64,000 nucleotides of DNA, taken from positions 434,001-498,000 of the forward strand of contig NZ_VNJJ01000001.1 in assembly GCF_007786475.1 (NCBI RefSeq), given 5' to 3'. The position numbers and the translations under genes are program-made. Origin of the DNA: Cohnella terricola. Lineage in GTDB: Bacteria; Bacillota; Bacilli; Paenibacillales; Paenibacillaceae. The notes under the pieces were generated by a model, which saw nothing but the letters and a program-made list of their open reading frames with translations, made no database searches and was not told the origin of the DNA. Shown here piece by piece: positions 1 through 7,768 of the stretch. Positions within the stretch are counted from its first letter, which is position 1. The number at the start of each line of letters is the position of its first letter.

Positions 1-16
1 TAGGCGGAGACGCCGA

Positions 17-71
17 AAACAAAACAACCGAGACGGGGGACGATGCCCCCTAATCTCGGTTGTTTTGTTTG
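17..71 (-). terminator. Rho-independent terminator of the aminopeptidase gene
   Basis: A perfect 17-bp inverted repeat (17-33 with 54-70) encloses a GC-rich inner hairpin (GGGGG/CCCCC). Read on the minus strand it follows the stop of the aminopeptidase by about 55 nt and ends in a T-rich run. It is nearly symmetric, so it may also stop plus-strand transcription entering the window. Confidence 0.8.
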
Positions 72-124
72 ACCAGCATTCTGCGATTGTTTCATAAGAA
101 CTCTAGCCAATAGCCCCCATCGAC

Positions 125-1357
125 TCAGACTGCCCAGTTACCGTTCCGGAAGATCGGTTCCACGGTTCCATCCTCCGTAATTCCGTCGATGTCTAGGTCC
201 GCCCGACCGATCATAAAATCGATGTGAGTCAGACTATGGTTGATCCCTTTGTCTCCGAGTTGCTCTTTGCTCATCGCAAGACCGCCCTCGATGCAGAACG
301 GGAAGCCGAAGCCGATCGCCAGATGGCAGGCAGCATTTTCATCGAACAACGTATTGTAGAAAATCAAGTTCGTGTCCGAGATCGGGGAACGATGGGGTAC
401 GAGAGCGATCTCTCCCAAATAATGCGAACCGTCGTCCGTCTCGACGAGTTGCTTCAGAGTATCGTATTCCTTCTCAGCGCTATAGTCGACGATGCGTCCA
501 TCCTTGAAGGTGAACGAGAAGTTCTCGATCAGCTTGCCGCCGTAGTTCAGCGGTTTACTGCTGGATACCGTTCCGTTGATTTTGTCCCTGTGCGGAGAAG
601 TAAATACTTCTTCCGTCGGTATATTGGGAATGAAGGCGGTGCCTGCCGCATTCGTTCCTCCGGCCCTCGTCCATAGATGCCCGTCGGTCAAACCTATTGT
701 CAGATCTGTGCCTGGAGCGCGGTACTTAAGCTCCTTGTATTTCTTTTCGTTCAGCCATTTTGCCTTGGCGGATAAGGTGGCCGCGTGCTCCCGCCAATGT
801 TCGATCGGATTTTCTTCGTTCACGCGCGCTGCGGCAAAGAACGCTTCCCAGAGAGCGTTGACGCGATCGTTCTCCGCAAGCTCCGGAAATACTTTGTTTG
901 CCCATGGTTGAGTTGGATAAGCAACGATAGACCAAGCGCATATATTATTGAGAGTAAAACGTCTGAACGGCTGCATCGCGGTCTGCTGAGCTTTGGTCGA
1001 AAGAGCGATCCGCTTCGGATCGACGCCTTGCAGGATATCCGGATTCTCCGCGACGACGTGCAGGAACGCGGTGCCCTCTTCAGCCATTTTTACTCTGCTG
1101 TCTGTAAGCCAAGTAGGAAAATAGGAAAGCGTCTCTTCCGATACAAGCTCGAGCCGGCTTCGGCTGACTTCTTCGTCGCTCCAGTCGACCTGAACGTACT
1201 TCGCTCCGATCTCATAGGCACGCTTAACGGCCGCCCGAACGAATTCGGCGGCGGATATCGGCGATATGATGCATAACTGTTGACCCGGCTGTACGTTGAC
1301 GCCGACTTCCACGGCCAGCGCGGCATATTGCTCCAGACGTTGCTGGAATGGCTTCAT
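125..1357 (-). CDS. Aminopeptidase, peptidase family M29 (AmpS/PepS type)
   Basis: A 410-residue cytosolic metallo-aminopeptidase that removes N-terminal residues from peptides, probably in peptide turnover. The C-terminal half carries family M29 signatures: FDENAACHLAIG with His345 and NHSLTHIDFMIG with His378 and Asp380, matching the metal-ligand positions of Thermus AmpT. The length is normal for the family (about 400-415). The open frame extends 18 codons upstream, but the ATG at 1357 is preceded by AAAGGAGAGG at good spacing and begins the conserved N-terminus (MKPFQQRLEQYA), so it is chosen. The gene stands alone with a terminator after it. The family call is firm; substrate preference cannot be read from sequence. 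Confidence 0.93.
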   Translation of the reverse strand: MKPFQQRLEQYAALAVEVGVNVQPGQQLCIISPISAAEFVRAAVKRAYEIGAKYVQVDWSDEEVSRSRLELVSEETLSYFPTWLTDSRVKMAEEGTAFLHVVAENPDILQGVDPKRIALSTKAQQTAMQPFRRFTLNNICAWSIVAYPTQPWANKVFPELAENDRVNALWEAFFAAARVNEENPIEHWREHAATLSAKAKWLNEKKYKELKYRAPGTDLTIGLTDGHLWTRAGGTNAAGTAFIPNIPTEEVFTSPHRDKINGTVSSSKPLNYGGKLIENFSFTFKDGRIVDYSAEKEYDTLKQLVETDDGSHYLGEIALVPHRSPISDTNLIFYNTLFDENAACHLAIGFGFPFCIEGGLAMSKEQLGDKGINHSLTHIDFMIGRADLDIDGITEDGTVEPIFRNGNWAV

Positions 1358-1477
1358 TATGTATCCTCTCCTTTGTGTTTTATTATACTCTTGTCCCGAT
1401 AACTTAAGCAAAAAGGAATAGCTTCTTCATAAGCTTTTCATGAAATATGTCCATATATAAAATTATCGCGGGAAATA

Positions 1478-1506
1478 TTGTGTCATAAATAGGTTTGTGG
1501 TATACC
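1478..1506 (+). promoter_or_regulatory. Putative sigma-A promoter of ccpN-yqfL
   Basis: TTGTGT at 1478-1483 and TATACC at 1501-1506 are separated by 17 nt, about 70 nt upstream of the ccpN ribosome binding site. The hexamers are only moderate matches. Confidence 0.35.
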
Positions 1507-1628
1507 GTAAATAGCAAAATGATTCGCCGCGAGTCCGGGAACGGCCGGCGCGAACGGATTTCGAGAGAGTATAGAGGAGTGAGGATGCTATCGAACTCAC
1601 GGCAAGACAAGTCGCGATTATCGATATC

Positions 1629-2231
1629 GTGAAGAAACATGCCCCGATTACCGGCGAGCAGATCGCGGAATGCTTGGGCATCAGCCGTCCGACGATCCGG
1701 TCGGACTTATCCGTATTGGTGATGTTGGGCTATATCGACGCGAAGCCGAAAGTCGGTTATTTTCTCGGCAAGGTGATGACCTCTGAAGGACGTCAGAGCG
1801 AGAAAGTCATGAACTTAAAGGTAAAGGACGTAATGAATCGGCCCGTCGTCATCGTCGAAACCTCGACCGTGAACGACGCGGTGATTTCGTTGTTCGTGGA
1901 AAATACCGGCTTTCTGACCGTGACCGACGATCAGGGAGATCTTACGGGCATGGTTTCATTGAAGGATTTGCTTAAGGTGACGCTCGGCAACCCGAACGCC
2001 GCGGCTATTCCGATTAGCATGGTGATGACCAGAGTGCCGCGCCTCGCTTACGTGACTCCCGACGATTCGCTGCTCGAAGCCGCCAGAAAGATGCTTGACC
2101 ATCAAGTCGGCGGATTGCCGGTCGTCCATATTCACGGCGATCGGAGCCGTCTCGAAGTGGTCGGGCGAATCACGAAAACCAACATGACGCAAGCTTTGGT
2201 GGATTTGACTTCGGGCTTTATCGTCGAGTAG
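1629..2231 (+). CDS. ccpN: CcpN-type transcriptional repressor (HTH plus two CBS domains)
   Basis: Homologue of Bacillus CcpN, the repressor of gluconeogenic genes. An N-terminal helix-turn-helix (about residues 8-45) is followed by two CBS domains (about 65-120 and 130-190) that would sense adenine nucleotides. It lies 11 nt upstream of yqfL, the usual ccpN-yqfL pair. The start is unusual. The first standard start in this frame is the GTG at 1629, but the frame upstream (from about 1590) still encodes the conserved N-terminus (AIELTARQVAIIDI). An RBS-like AGGAGTGAGG at 1575-1584 precedes an ATG at 1585 that is one frame off. Either translation begins at a non-standard codon, or one base is missing near 1587, or this gene really is about 13 residues shorter. 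Confidence 0.88.
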   Translation: MKKHAPITGEQIAECLGISRPTIRSDLSVLVMLGYIDAKPKVGYFLGKVMTSEGRQSEKVMNLKVKDVMNRPVVIVETSTVNDAVISLFVENTGFLTVTDDQGDLTGMVSLKDLLKVTLGNPNAAAIPISMVMTRVPRLAYVTPDDSLLEAARKMLDHQVGGLPVVHIHGDRSRLEVVGRITKTNMTQALVDLTSGFIVE

Positions 2232-2242
2232 GGGGAACATGG

Positions 2243-3052
2243 ATGTCGGAGCAACGACAGAAGATTATATTCGTATGTTCGGACGCCGTCGGAGAAACCG
2301 CCGAAGCGGTGGCAAGGGCAACGGCGAGGCAATTCGCAACCGAACAGGTCAAGATCAAGAGATACGGCAACATCAAGCATGAGGACGAGATCAAGTCGAT
2401 CATTAACGAGGCGATGCAATGCGGTGGATTTATCGCCTATACGCTGGTGCAGCCTGAGCTGCGCGAGACGATGCGCGAAGAGACGATTCGGCTAGGCGTG
2501 CGCGCGGTGGACGTGATGGGCCCGATGATGCAAGCTTTTATCGATACGTTTAACGATTCTCCCAAGTATAAGCCGGGCCTACTGCATGAAATGGACGAAA
2601 ACTATTACAGGAAAATTGAAGCGATCGAGTTCGCCGTGAAGTACGACGACGGCAAAGATGCGCGGGGCCTTGTGCAGGCGCAAGTCGTATTAGTCGGGGT
2701 CTCGCGCACATCCAAGACTCCGCTCAGCATATACTTGGCTCACAAGGGCATCAAGACCGCCAACTACCCGCTGACGATCGAGGTGAAACCTCCGCAGGAG
2801 CTTTTCTCGGCTTCTAATCGGCTCGTTGTCGGTTTGACGATGCAGCCGGAGCGGTTGCTCAAAATTCGCACGGAGCGGCTTAAGGCGTTAGGCCTGCCGA
2901 GCCAGGCGAACTATGCCTCGATGGAGCGCATTGAGAAAGAGTTGACGTTTGCTAACGAGATTATGAAGCGGCTGCAATGCCCGATAATCGACGTTTCCGA
3001 GAAAGCGATCGAAGAGACAGCCGGATTGATCATTGAACTTATGGCACCATAA
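2243..3052 (+). CDS. yqfL: Pyruvate, phosphate dikinase / PEP synthase regulatory protein (DUF299, YqfL)
   Basis: A 269-residue bifunctional serine/threonine kinase and phosphorylase of the DUF299 (PpsR/PDRP) family, which inactivates and reactivates pyruvate phosphate dikinase or PEP synthase by phosphotransfer. A P-loop-like motif VGVSRTSKTP lies at residues 151-160, and the family opening IIFVCSDAVGETAE is at 8-21. It follows ccpN after 11 nt with GGGGG as ribosome binding site, so one operon pairs the gluconeogenesis repressor with the enzyme-level regulator. A strong terminator follows. Confidence 0.93.
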   Translation: MSEQRQKIIFVCSDAVGETAEAVARATARQFATEQVKIKRYGNIKHEDEIKSIINEAMQCGGFIAYTLVQPELRETMREETIRLGVRAVDVMGPMMQAFIDTFNDSPKYKPGLLHEMDENYYRKIEAIEFAVKYDDGKDARGLVQAQVVLVGVSRTSKTPLSIYLAHKGIKTANYPLTIEVKPPQELFSASNRLVVGLTMQPERLLKIRTERLKALGLPSQANYASMERIEKELTFANEIMKRLQCPIIDVSEKAIEETAGLIIELMAP

Positions 3053-3072
3053 TATAGTCATGCAGAATACAC

Positions 3073-3113
3073 GGCCCTTTCTCTTCCTAGCAGGAAGACG
3101 GAAGGGCTTTTTG
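3073..3113 (+). terminator. yqfL: Terminator of ccpN-yqfL
   Basis: GCCCTT (3074-3079) pairs with AAGGGC (3102-3107), with an inner TCTTCCT/AGGAAGA stem and a following T run. It begins about 20 nt after the yqfL stop. Confidence 0.85.
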
Positions 3114-3194
3114 CGGTTTCTGCTCGTTTGATGTTGCAGGGGGGCGGTGGGAATAGGTGCGTGTGGCGGTAACAGTCTTCTGGAAGGCTCCAAC

Positions 3195-3462
3195 CCCGTG
3201 GATCCGACGCTATAACGGTCTGAGAGACCGCTAAATCGCCTCAGTGCCGGGAATCCACCGCTATAACGGTCTGAGAGACCGCTAAATCGCCTCAGTGCCG
3301 GGAATCCACCGCTATAACGGTCTGAGAGACCGCTAAATCGCCTCAGTCCCGAGAATCCACCACTATAACGGTCTGAGAGACCGCTAAATCGCCCCGGTAC
3401 TGGGATTCCGACGCTGTAACGGCCTGAGAGACCGTTAAATTGCCTCAGCCCCGGGAATCCGC
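3195..3462. repeat. Tandem array A: five 51-bp units with a palindromic core
   Basis: The core TAACGGTCTGAGAGACCGCTA recurs with starts at 3211, 3262, 3313, 3364 and 3415, exactly 51 bp apart. Each core is an imperfect inverted repeat (CGGTCT/AGACCG around GAG). The last two units have drifted; the fifth has GTAACGGCCTGAGAGACCGTTA. The array fills the gap between the convergent yqfL and OpuA genes. The same unit length and a related core occur near 37.4 kb and 49.5 kb. Confidence 0.9.
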
Positions 3463-3470
3463 CTTTACCA

Positions 3471-5204
3471 CTAACGTAAATCTTCGATCGAATTAACGTC
3501 CATATAAGAGGGGACGACGAAGCCCAGGCGGGTTCCTTCTAGGTTGGAACCGAGGTCTTCGAAGCTGCCTTTGTATTTGTTGTAGAAATCGATGGAGGTG
3601 GTCGGGAGCCAGGCGGCGACCATGGCGTCGGCGTCTCCACCTGCGATGCCGGCCCACATCGGGCCGATCTCGACTTGCAGCAGATCCACCTTAAATCCGA
3701 GTCGGCTTTCCAGCACGTTCTTGACAACGTGAGTACTCGCGATCTCCGAATCCCACGCCACGAGAGCAAGCTTGAGCTTCTGTCCCGATGCAGGAGGAAT
3801 GCCCTTTACCCATTCGTCCACGGTCGCGGCATTGTCCTTCACCCATCCAGCAGCAGCATCGTCGGGATTTTTGCCCTCACTGATGCCGATCATCACTTTC
3901 TCCATATCGGACGGTGTCCAGTGGAACCGATCCAAGAAACGGTAAGCGGAGGGCTGATCCTTGTCCAACTTCAATCTGGCGATCGTGTGGATTTCCTCGC
4001 TTGCTCCGAACGACCCTTTGGGATCATCCAAATACTTCAAGTCGTATTTGACGAACATCCAATGCGGCGTCCAACCGGTGACGATGATCGGCTGTTGCGC
4101 TTTGTATGCTTTGTCGAGCGCCGCTGTCATGGCGGTGCCCGAACCTTCCAGCAACGACCAATTCCGCAGCTCGTAATCCTGCAAAGCTTTCGCCGACGCT
4201 TTCATCAGCCCGGCCCCCGGATCGATGCCGATAATCCGGTTACCGACGGTTTCTCCGATGCTTCCGGCTTCGTTGCCCGCCGCTCCCTCGCGCACATTGT
4301 GATAAACGCCCGCGGCCGCAATCGCGACGATCACCGCTCCGCCGATCCAGGCCGCTTGGCGCAAGCCGCCTTTGCGCTTCCGGCGGTCCGATCCGACCAA
4401 TCTCTGCGACAGGCGGTCGAGCAGAATGGCGAGAATAACGACGGCGAGCCCGGCCTCGAACCCTTTGCCCGTGTTCAATTGGGTGACCGACCGATACACT
4501 TCAGCGCCGACGCCTTGCGCGCCGATCATGGATGCGATGACGACCATCGACAGGGAGAGCATGATCGTTTGATTGATGCCCGCCATAATGTTCGGCAACG
4601 CCAAAGGAAGCTGGACTTGAAACAGTTTCTGCCCCGGCGTAGATCCGAACGCTTCAGAAGCTTCGATCAGATCGTCCGGCACTTGACGGATGCCCAGATT
4701 CGTCAGCCTAATCGTCGGGGAAATCGAGAAAATGACGGACGCGATTACACCGGGAACGACCCCCAGCCCGAAGAACGTAACGGCCGGAATCAAATAAACG
4801 AAAGCGGGCATCGTCTGCATAAAATCGAGTAAAGGAGTGATCGCGTTCTGAACGACGCGGTTTCCGGCGCAGGCAATCCCGAGCGGTAATCCCAATACGA
4901 CGGAGATCAGCGACGAAGTCAGTACGAGCGCGGACGTATCCATTGTCGGGTCCCAGTATCCGAGATCCCAGATCAGTACGAGACCGATCGCGGTGAAAAG
5001 GGCCAGCTTCCATCGACCCAAGCGGTAGGCCAAAGCGATCAGCAGCACGATAATGAGCCATTCGGGCAGAAGATGAAGCAGGGAGGAGATGGCATTCACG
5101 ACGCCGCTGATGATCGAAGCGAGCAAATCGAACAATAAACGAAGATGAACGCTCAACCAATCTACGCCGCGTTCCACCCATCGATCCAGAGGAAGTTTGG
5201 TCAT
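3471..5204 (-). CDS. Glycine betaine/proline ABC transporter: fused permease and substrate-binding protein
   Basis: A 577-residue OpuA-type fusion. Residues 1 to about 300 form the membrane permease (several hydrophobic helices and the coupling segment EASEAFGSTPGQKLFQVQLPL). Residues about 320-577 form an extracytoplasmic betaine-binding domain. Its order differs from a stand-alone OpuAC: the lobe with IGIDPGAG (325), GWTPHW (377) and FHW (427) comes first, and the lobe with LALVAWDSE (about 479) and AWLPTT (531) comes last, so the domain is circularly permuted. Trp378, Trp429 and Trp532 match the aromatic cage that binds the quaternary ammonium group. The ATG at 5204 overlaps the upstream ATPase stop by 4 nt. 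The role is osmoprotectant uptake. Confidence 0.93.
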   Translation of the reverse strand: MTKLPLDRWVERGVDWLSVHLRLLFDLLASIISGVVNAISSLLHLLPEWLIIVLLIALAYRLGRWKLALFTAIGLVLIWDLGYWDPTMDTSALVLTSSLISVVLGLPLGIACAGNRVVQNAITPLLDFMQTMPAFVYLIPAVTFFGLGVVPGVIASVIFSISPTIRLTNLGIRQVPDDLIEASEAFGSTPGQKLFQVQLPLALPNIMAGINQTIMLSLSMVVIASMIGAQGVGAEVYRSVTQLNTGKGFEAGLAVVILAILLDRLSQRLVGSDRRKRKGGLRQAAWIGGAVIVAIAAAGVYHNVREGAAGNEAGSIGETVGNRIIGIDPGAGLMKASAKALQDYELRNWSLLEGSGTAMTAALDKAYKAQQPIIVTGWTPHWMFVKYDLKYLDDPKGSFGASEEIHTIARLKLDKDQPSAYRFLDRFHWTPSDMEKVMIGISEGKNPDDAAAGWVKDNAATVDEWVKGIPPASGQKLKLALVAWDSEIASTHVVKNVLESRLGFKVDLLQVEIGPMWAGIAGGDADAMVAAWLPTTSIDFYNKYKGSFEDLGSNLEGTRLGFVVPSYMDVNSIEDLR

Positions 5205-6406
5205 TTTCCTTCTCCTCCAGATTCGTTATGCTCATTGCCGCCGGACAGCGCGGCTAGCACCGCTCCTCGCAATATAATCCCTTGCAGCTTGCCATTCTCT
5301 CCGACAACCGCGGCGGGAATGCGGGTGCTGCTGACGACCTCGAACAATTCGTTCAAATGCTGCTCCGGTCGGAACACTGGAACGTCGCGAATCGCGATGT
5401 CCATTAAAGACCGGCCTCTTTTGATCGCGTCGGAAGCGTCTTCTGCCGAGATCGCGCCGAGAAGCTTTCTGGACCTGTCCACTAAATACAGATTGGAAAC
5501 CCCGCTGTCATGCATAAGCTGCAATGCGACCCGGGGGCCGCGGTCGGGAGAGATCGTCTCGGGTCTGCGCATAACGTGGGAAGCGGTCAGCACCTTGGAC
5601 AGATCGACGTCTTCGACAAATCGCTGCACGAATTTGTTGGCCGGGTTGATCATGATTTCTTCGGGCGTGCCGATCTGCACGATAGCCCCGTCGCGCATCA
5701 GAGCTACCCGATCCCCGATTCTGAGCGCTTCGTCAAGATCGTGGGTAATAAAAACGATCGTCTTTTTCATCGTTTGCTGCAAATCGAGCAGTTCGTCTTG
5801 CATGTCTTTGCGAATAAGCGGGTCTAGCGCGCTGAACGCTTCGTCCATGAGCAGGATGTCCGGGGCGTTGGCTAGCGCCCGCGCCAATCCGACGCGCTGC
5901 TGCATGCCTCCGCTTAATTGATCGGGATAGCGGGATTCCAATCCTTTTAGGCCGACGAGTTCCAGGGACTGCAGCGCTTTGTCGCGGCGGGCGTGCGGAT
6001 CTACGCCTTTGATCCGAAGCCCGTATTCGACGTTCTCGATGATGGTTCTGTGCGGGAACAAGGCGAATTTCTGAAAAACCATCGCCATGCGCTCGCGTCT
6101 TACTTCCCTTAATTGCTGGGCATTCATGGACACGATGTCTTTGCCTCCGATCAGCACCTTCCCGCCGGTCGGTTCGATAAGACGGTTGAGCATTCTAACG
6201 AGGGTCGATTTGCCGCTTCCGGATAGCCCCATGATGACGAAAATTTCGCCTTCTTCGATGGTAAAGCTGACGCGGTTGACGCCCACCGTATGTTTCGTTG
6301 TCTCGAAGATCGTTTTTTTCGATATGCCTTCGGCGAGCAAATTCAGTGCTTTTACTGGCTCCGGTCCGAAAATCTTAGTTAGTTCTTTCACTTCAACGAT
6401 TGGCAT
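5201..6406 (-). CDS. opuAA: Glycine betaine/proline ABC transporter ATP-binding protein with CBS domains
   Basis: A 401-residue ATPase of the OpuAA/ProV type. The Walker A motif is GLSGSGKST, the signature LSGGMQQRV, and Walker B ILLMDEAFSALD. The N-terminal segment with GISKKTIFETT before the ATPase core is typical of the family. Two CBS modules (about 280-400) follow; in OpuA they sense ionic strength through an anionic membrane surface. The ATG at 6404-6406, preceded by GGAGGCACC, is chosen over a 44-codon upstream extension because MPIVEVKELTKIFG is the family N-terminus. It overlaps the fused permease/binding protein by 4 nt, so two polypeptides make the whole importer. Confidence 0.95.
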   Translation of the reverse strand: MPIVEVKELTKIFGPEPVKALNLLAEGISKKTIFETTKHTVGVNRVSFTIEEGEIFVIMGLSGSGKSTLVRMLNRLIEPTGGKVLIGGKDIVSMNAQQLREVRRERMAMVFQKFALFPHRTIIENVEYGLRIKGVDPHARRDKALQSLELVGLKGLESRYPDQLSGGMQQRVGLARALANAPDILLMDEAFSALDPLIRKDMQDELLDLQQTMKKTIVFITHDLDEALRIGDRVALMRDGAIVQIGTPEEIMINPANKFVQRFVEDVDLSKVLTASHVMRRPETISPDRGPRVALQLMHDSGVSNLYLVDRSRKLLGAISAEDASDAIKRGRSLMDIAIRDVPVFRPEQHLNELFEVVSSTRIPAAVVGENGKLQGIILRGAVLAALSGGNEHNESGGEGK

Positions 6407-6509
6407 GGTGCCTCCATTTGGCTTTGGAGAAATGGGATTTAAGTTAGATTTTACAAAAACGTTCCCGATTACGCGCGCAAGATGAAGGACAACGCTACTA
6501 AAAATTACC

Positions 6510-6538
6510 TTGACAGCTACCAATGTAAGCGATATCAT
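6510..6538 (+). promoter_or_regulatory. Sigma-A promoter of the LacI gene with an overlapping cre site
   Basis: TTGACA (6510-6515), a 17-nt spacer and TATCAT (6533-6538) make a strong promoter. TGTAAGCGATATCA at 6524-6537 matches the Bacillus cre consensus TGWAANCGNTNWCA at every defined position and covers the -10 region, where bound CcpA would block RNA polymerase. Glucose repression of the downstream regulator is inferred. Confidence 0.7.
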
Positions 6539-6549
6539 TTAAGAAGAAT

Positions 6550-6565
6550 TTGAAAACCTTTTCAA
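6550..6565. promoter_or_regulatory. LacI-family operator in front of its own gene
   Basis: TTGAAAACCTTTTCAA has perfect 7-bp arms around CC and lies just downstream of the expected transcription start. A near-identical palindrome precedes the sugar importer operon at 7615, which suggests one regulator acting at both sites and repressing itself. Confidence 0.65.
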
Positions 6566-6585
6566 GAGTGGAAAGGGCGATGCCC

Positions 6586-7596
6586 ATGACGAAGCCGACG
6601 ATCAAAGACGTGGCGAAAATGGCGAATGTCTCGATCAGCACCGTATCCAGAGTCATGAATTCGCCGGAATCCGTTATCGAGAATAAAAGAAACCAGGTGC
6701 TAGCGGCGATCGAGAAGCTGAAATACAAGCCGAATGCCCTGGCGCGCGGATTGATCTACAAGAAAACGAACACGCTTGGCGTCGTCATTCCCGACATTCG
6801 CAACCCGTACTATGCCGATATTATCCGCGGCATGGAGGATGCGTCCAAGAAGCTGGGCTACAACCTCATCATCTGCAATACCGATCGTGATAAAAAACGA
6901 TTGTTTTCCTATCTCCATAATTTTTACGAGCGTCAAGTCGACGGTATTCTCTACACCAGCGATCCCATCTATCCGGATTACTACCATGAGCTTAATCGTC
7001 TGAAAATACCCGTCATGCTCGTGTCTACGCATTCGATGGAATACGAACTTCCGTCCGTGAAGATCAACGACGAACAGGCGGCATACGATGCCGTTAAGTT
7101 CCTGATCGATTCCGGCCACCGGAAGATCGGCATGATCGGCTTCGATCTGACCGACAGCATCGCCGGCTTAACGAGATATCACGGATTTATCCGCGCATTA
7201 AGGGAACACGATCTCGACGAATGCAAGAACAATATCGTGTACGTGAACGGTTGGTCGTACGATACGCCGGACGCGGCGGCCAAACTGATGGAGAAGTGCC
7301 CCGACGTGTCGGCGATTTTCACCGTATCCGACGAGCTTGCAATGGGATTGCTCTGCTACCTTCACGAGCAAAAAATTTCGGTTCCCGAGCAGATTTCCGT
7401 CATCGGCTTCGACAATATTCGATTGTCCGACATCATGATCCCCAAGCTCACGACAGTCGCTCAACCGACCTATGAGATCGGATACCGATCGGTCGAGAAG
7501 CTCGATGCCGCGATCGAGGGGCGGGATGATCCGATCCTTCGGGAATACTTGCCGCACGAGATTATTGTAAGGGCGTCGACGAAATCGCTGGATTAG
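6586..7596 (+). CDS. LacI-family transcriptional regulator of the adjacent sugar importer
   Basis: A 336-residue LacI/GalR repressor: an N-terminal helix-turn-helix (TIKDVAKMANVSISTVSRVMN, residues about 4-24), the hinge with KPNALARGL, then a periplasmic-binding-protein-like sugar domain. Three in-frame starts are possible (6550, 6580, 6586). The ATG at 6586 is chosen because AAAGGG at 6572-6577 is 8 nt away. The gene is followed by an AglEFG-like importer with a matching operator, so it probably responds to an alpha-glucoside or related sugar. Its promoter carries a cre site. Confidence 0.9.
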   Translation: MTKPTIKDVAKMANVSISTVSRVMNSPESVIENKRNQVLAAIEKLKYKPNALARGLIYKKTNTLGVVIPDIRNPYYADIIRGMEDASKKLGYNLIICNTDRDKKRLFSYLHNFYERQVDGILYTSDPIYPDYYHELNRLKIPVMLVSTHSMEYELPSVKINDEQAAYDAVKFLIDSGHRKIGMIGFDLTDSIAGLTRYHGFIRALREHDLDECKNNIVYVNGWSYDTPDAAAKLMEKCPDVSAIFTVSDELAMGLLCYLHEQKISVPEQISVIGFDNIRLSDIMIPKLTTVAQPTYEIGYRSVEKLDAAIEGRDDPILREYLPHEIIVRASTKSLD

Positions 7597-7614
7597 ACGC
7601 TTTTTGTCGGAATT

Positions 7615-7628
7615 TGAAAAGCTTTTCA
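7615..7628. promoter_or_regulatory. LacI-family operator upstream of the sugar importer operon
   Basis: TGAAAAGCTTTTCA is a perfect 14-bp palindrome between the LacI gene and the binding-protein gene. It shares TTGAAAA and TTTTCA arms with the site at 6550. Confidence 0.65.
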
Positions 7629-7685
7629 GAATGGCAAAGCAAGCGTCGCGTACACTCTATCAGGGAGGTGAATTCGCTCGTTTAC

Positions 7686-7707
7686 ATCGTTAATCTCGAT
7701 TAACGAT
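7686..7707. promoter_or_regulatory. 22-bp perfect palindrome in the leader of the importer operon
   Basis: ATCGTTAATC and GATTAACGAT form perfect 10-bp arms separated by 2 nt, about 60 nt upstream of the binding-protein start. It does not resemble the LacI operators here. It could be a second operator or a leader hairpin; no T run follows, so a terminator is unlikely. Confidence 0.45.
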
Positions 7708-7768
7708 TCTTCTTTGCATCAATGAAGATCTGAACTTTGAAAGAAAAATTCCAAAGGGGCTGATCCGA

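Noticed and set aside
3195..3462. CRISPR-like appearance of the tandem arrays
   Set aside because: The spacers are near-identical, not unique, the repeats are palindromic with a 51-bp period, and no cas genes are present.
3675..4832. 385-aa plus-strand open frame antisense to the OpuA fusion
   Set aside because: No ribosome binding site, low-complexity Arg/Asp-rich translation, and the minus strand encodes a clear conserved protein.
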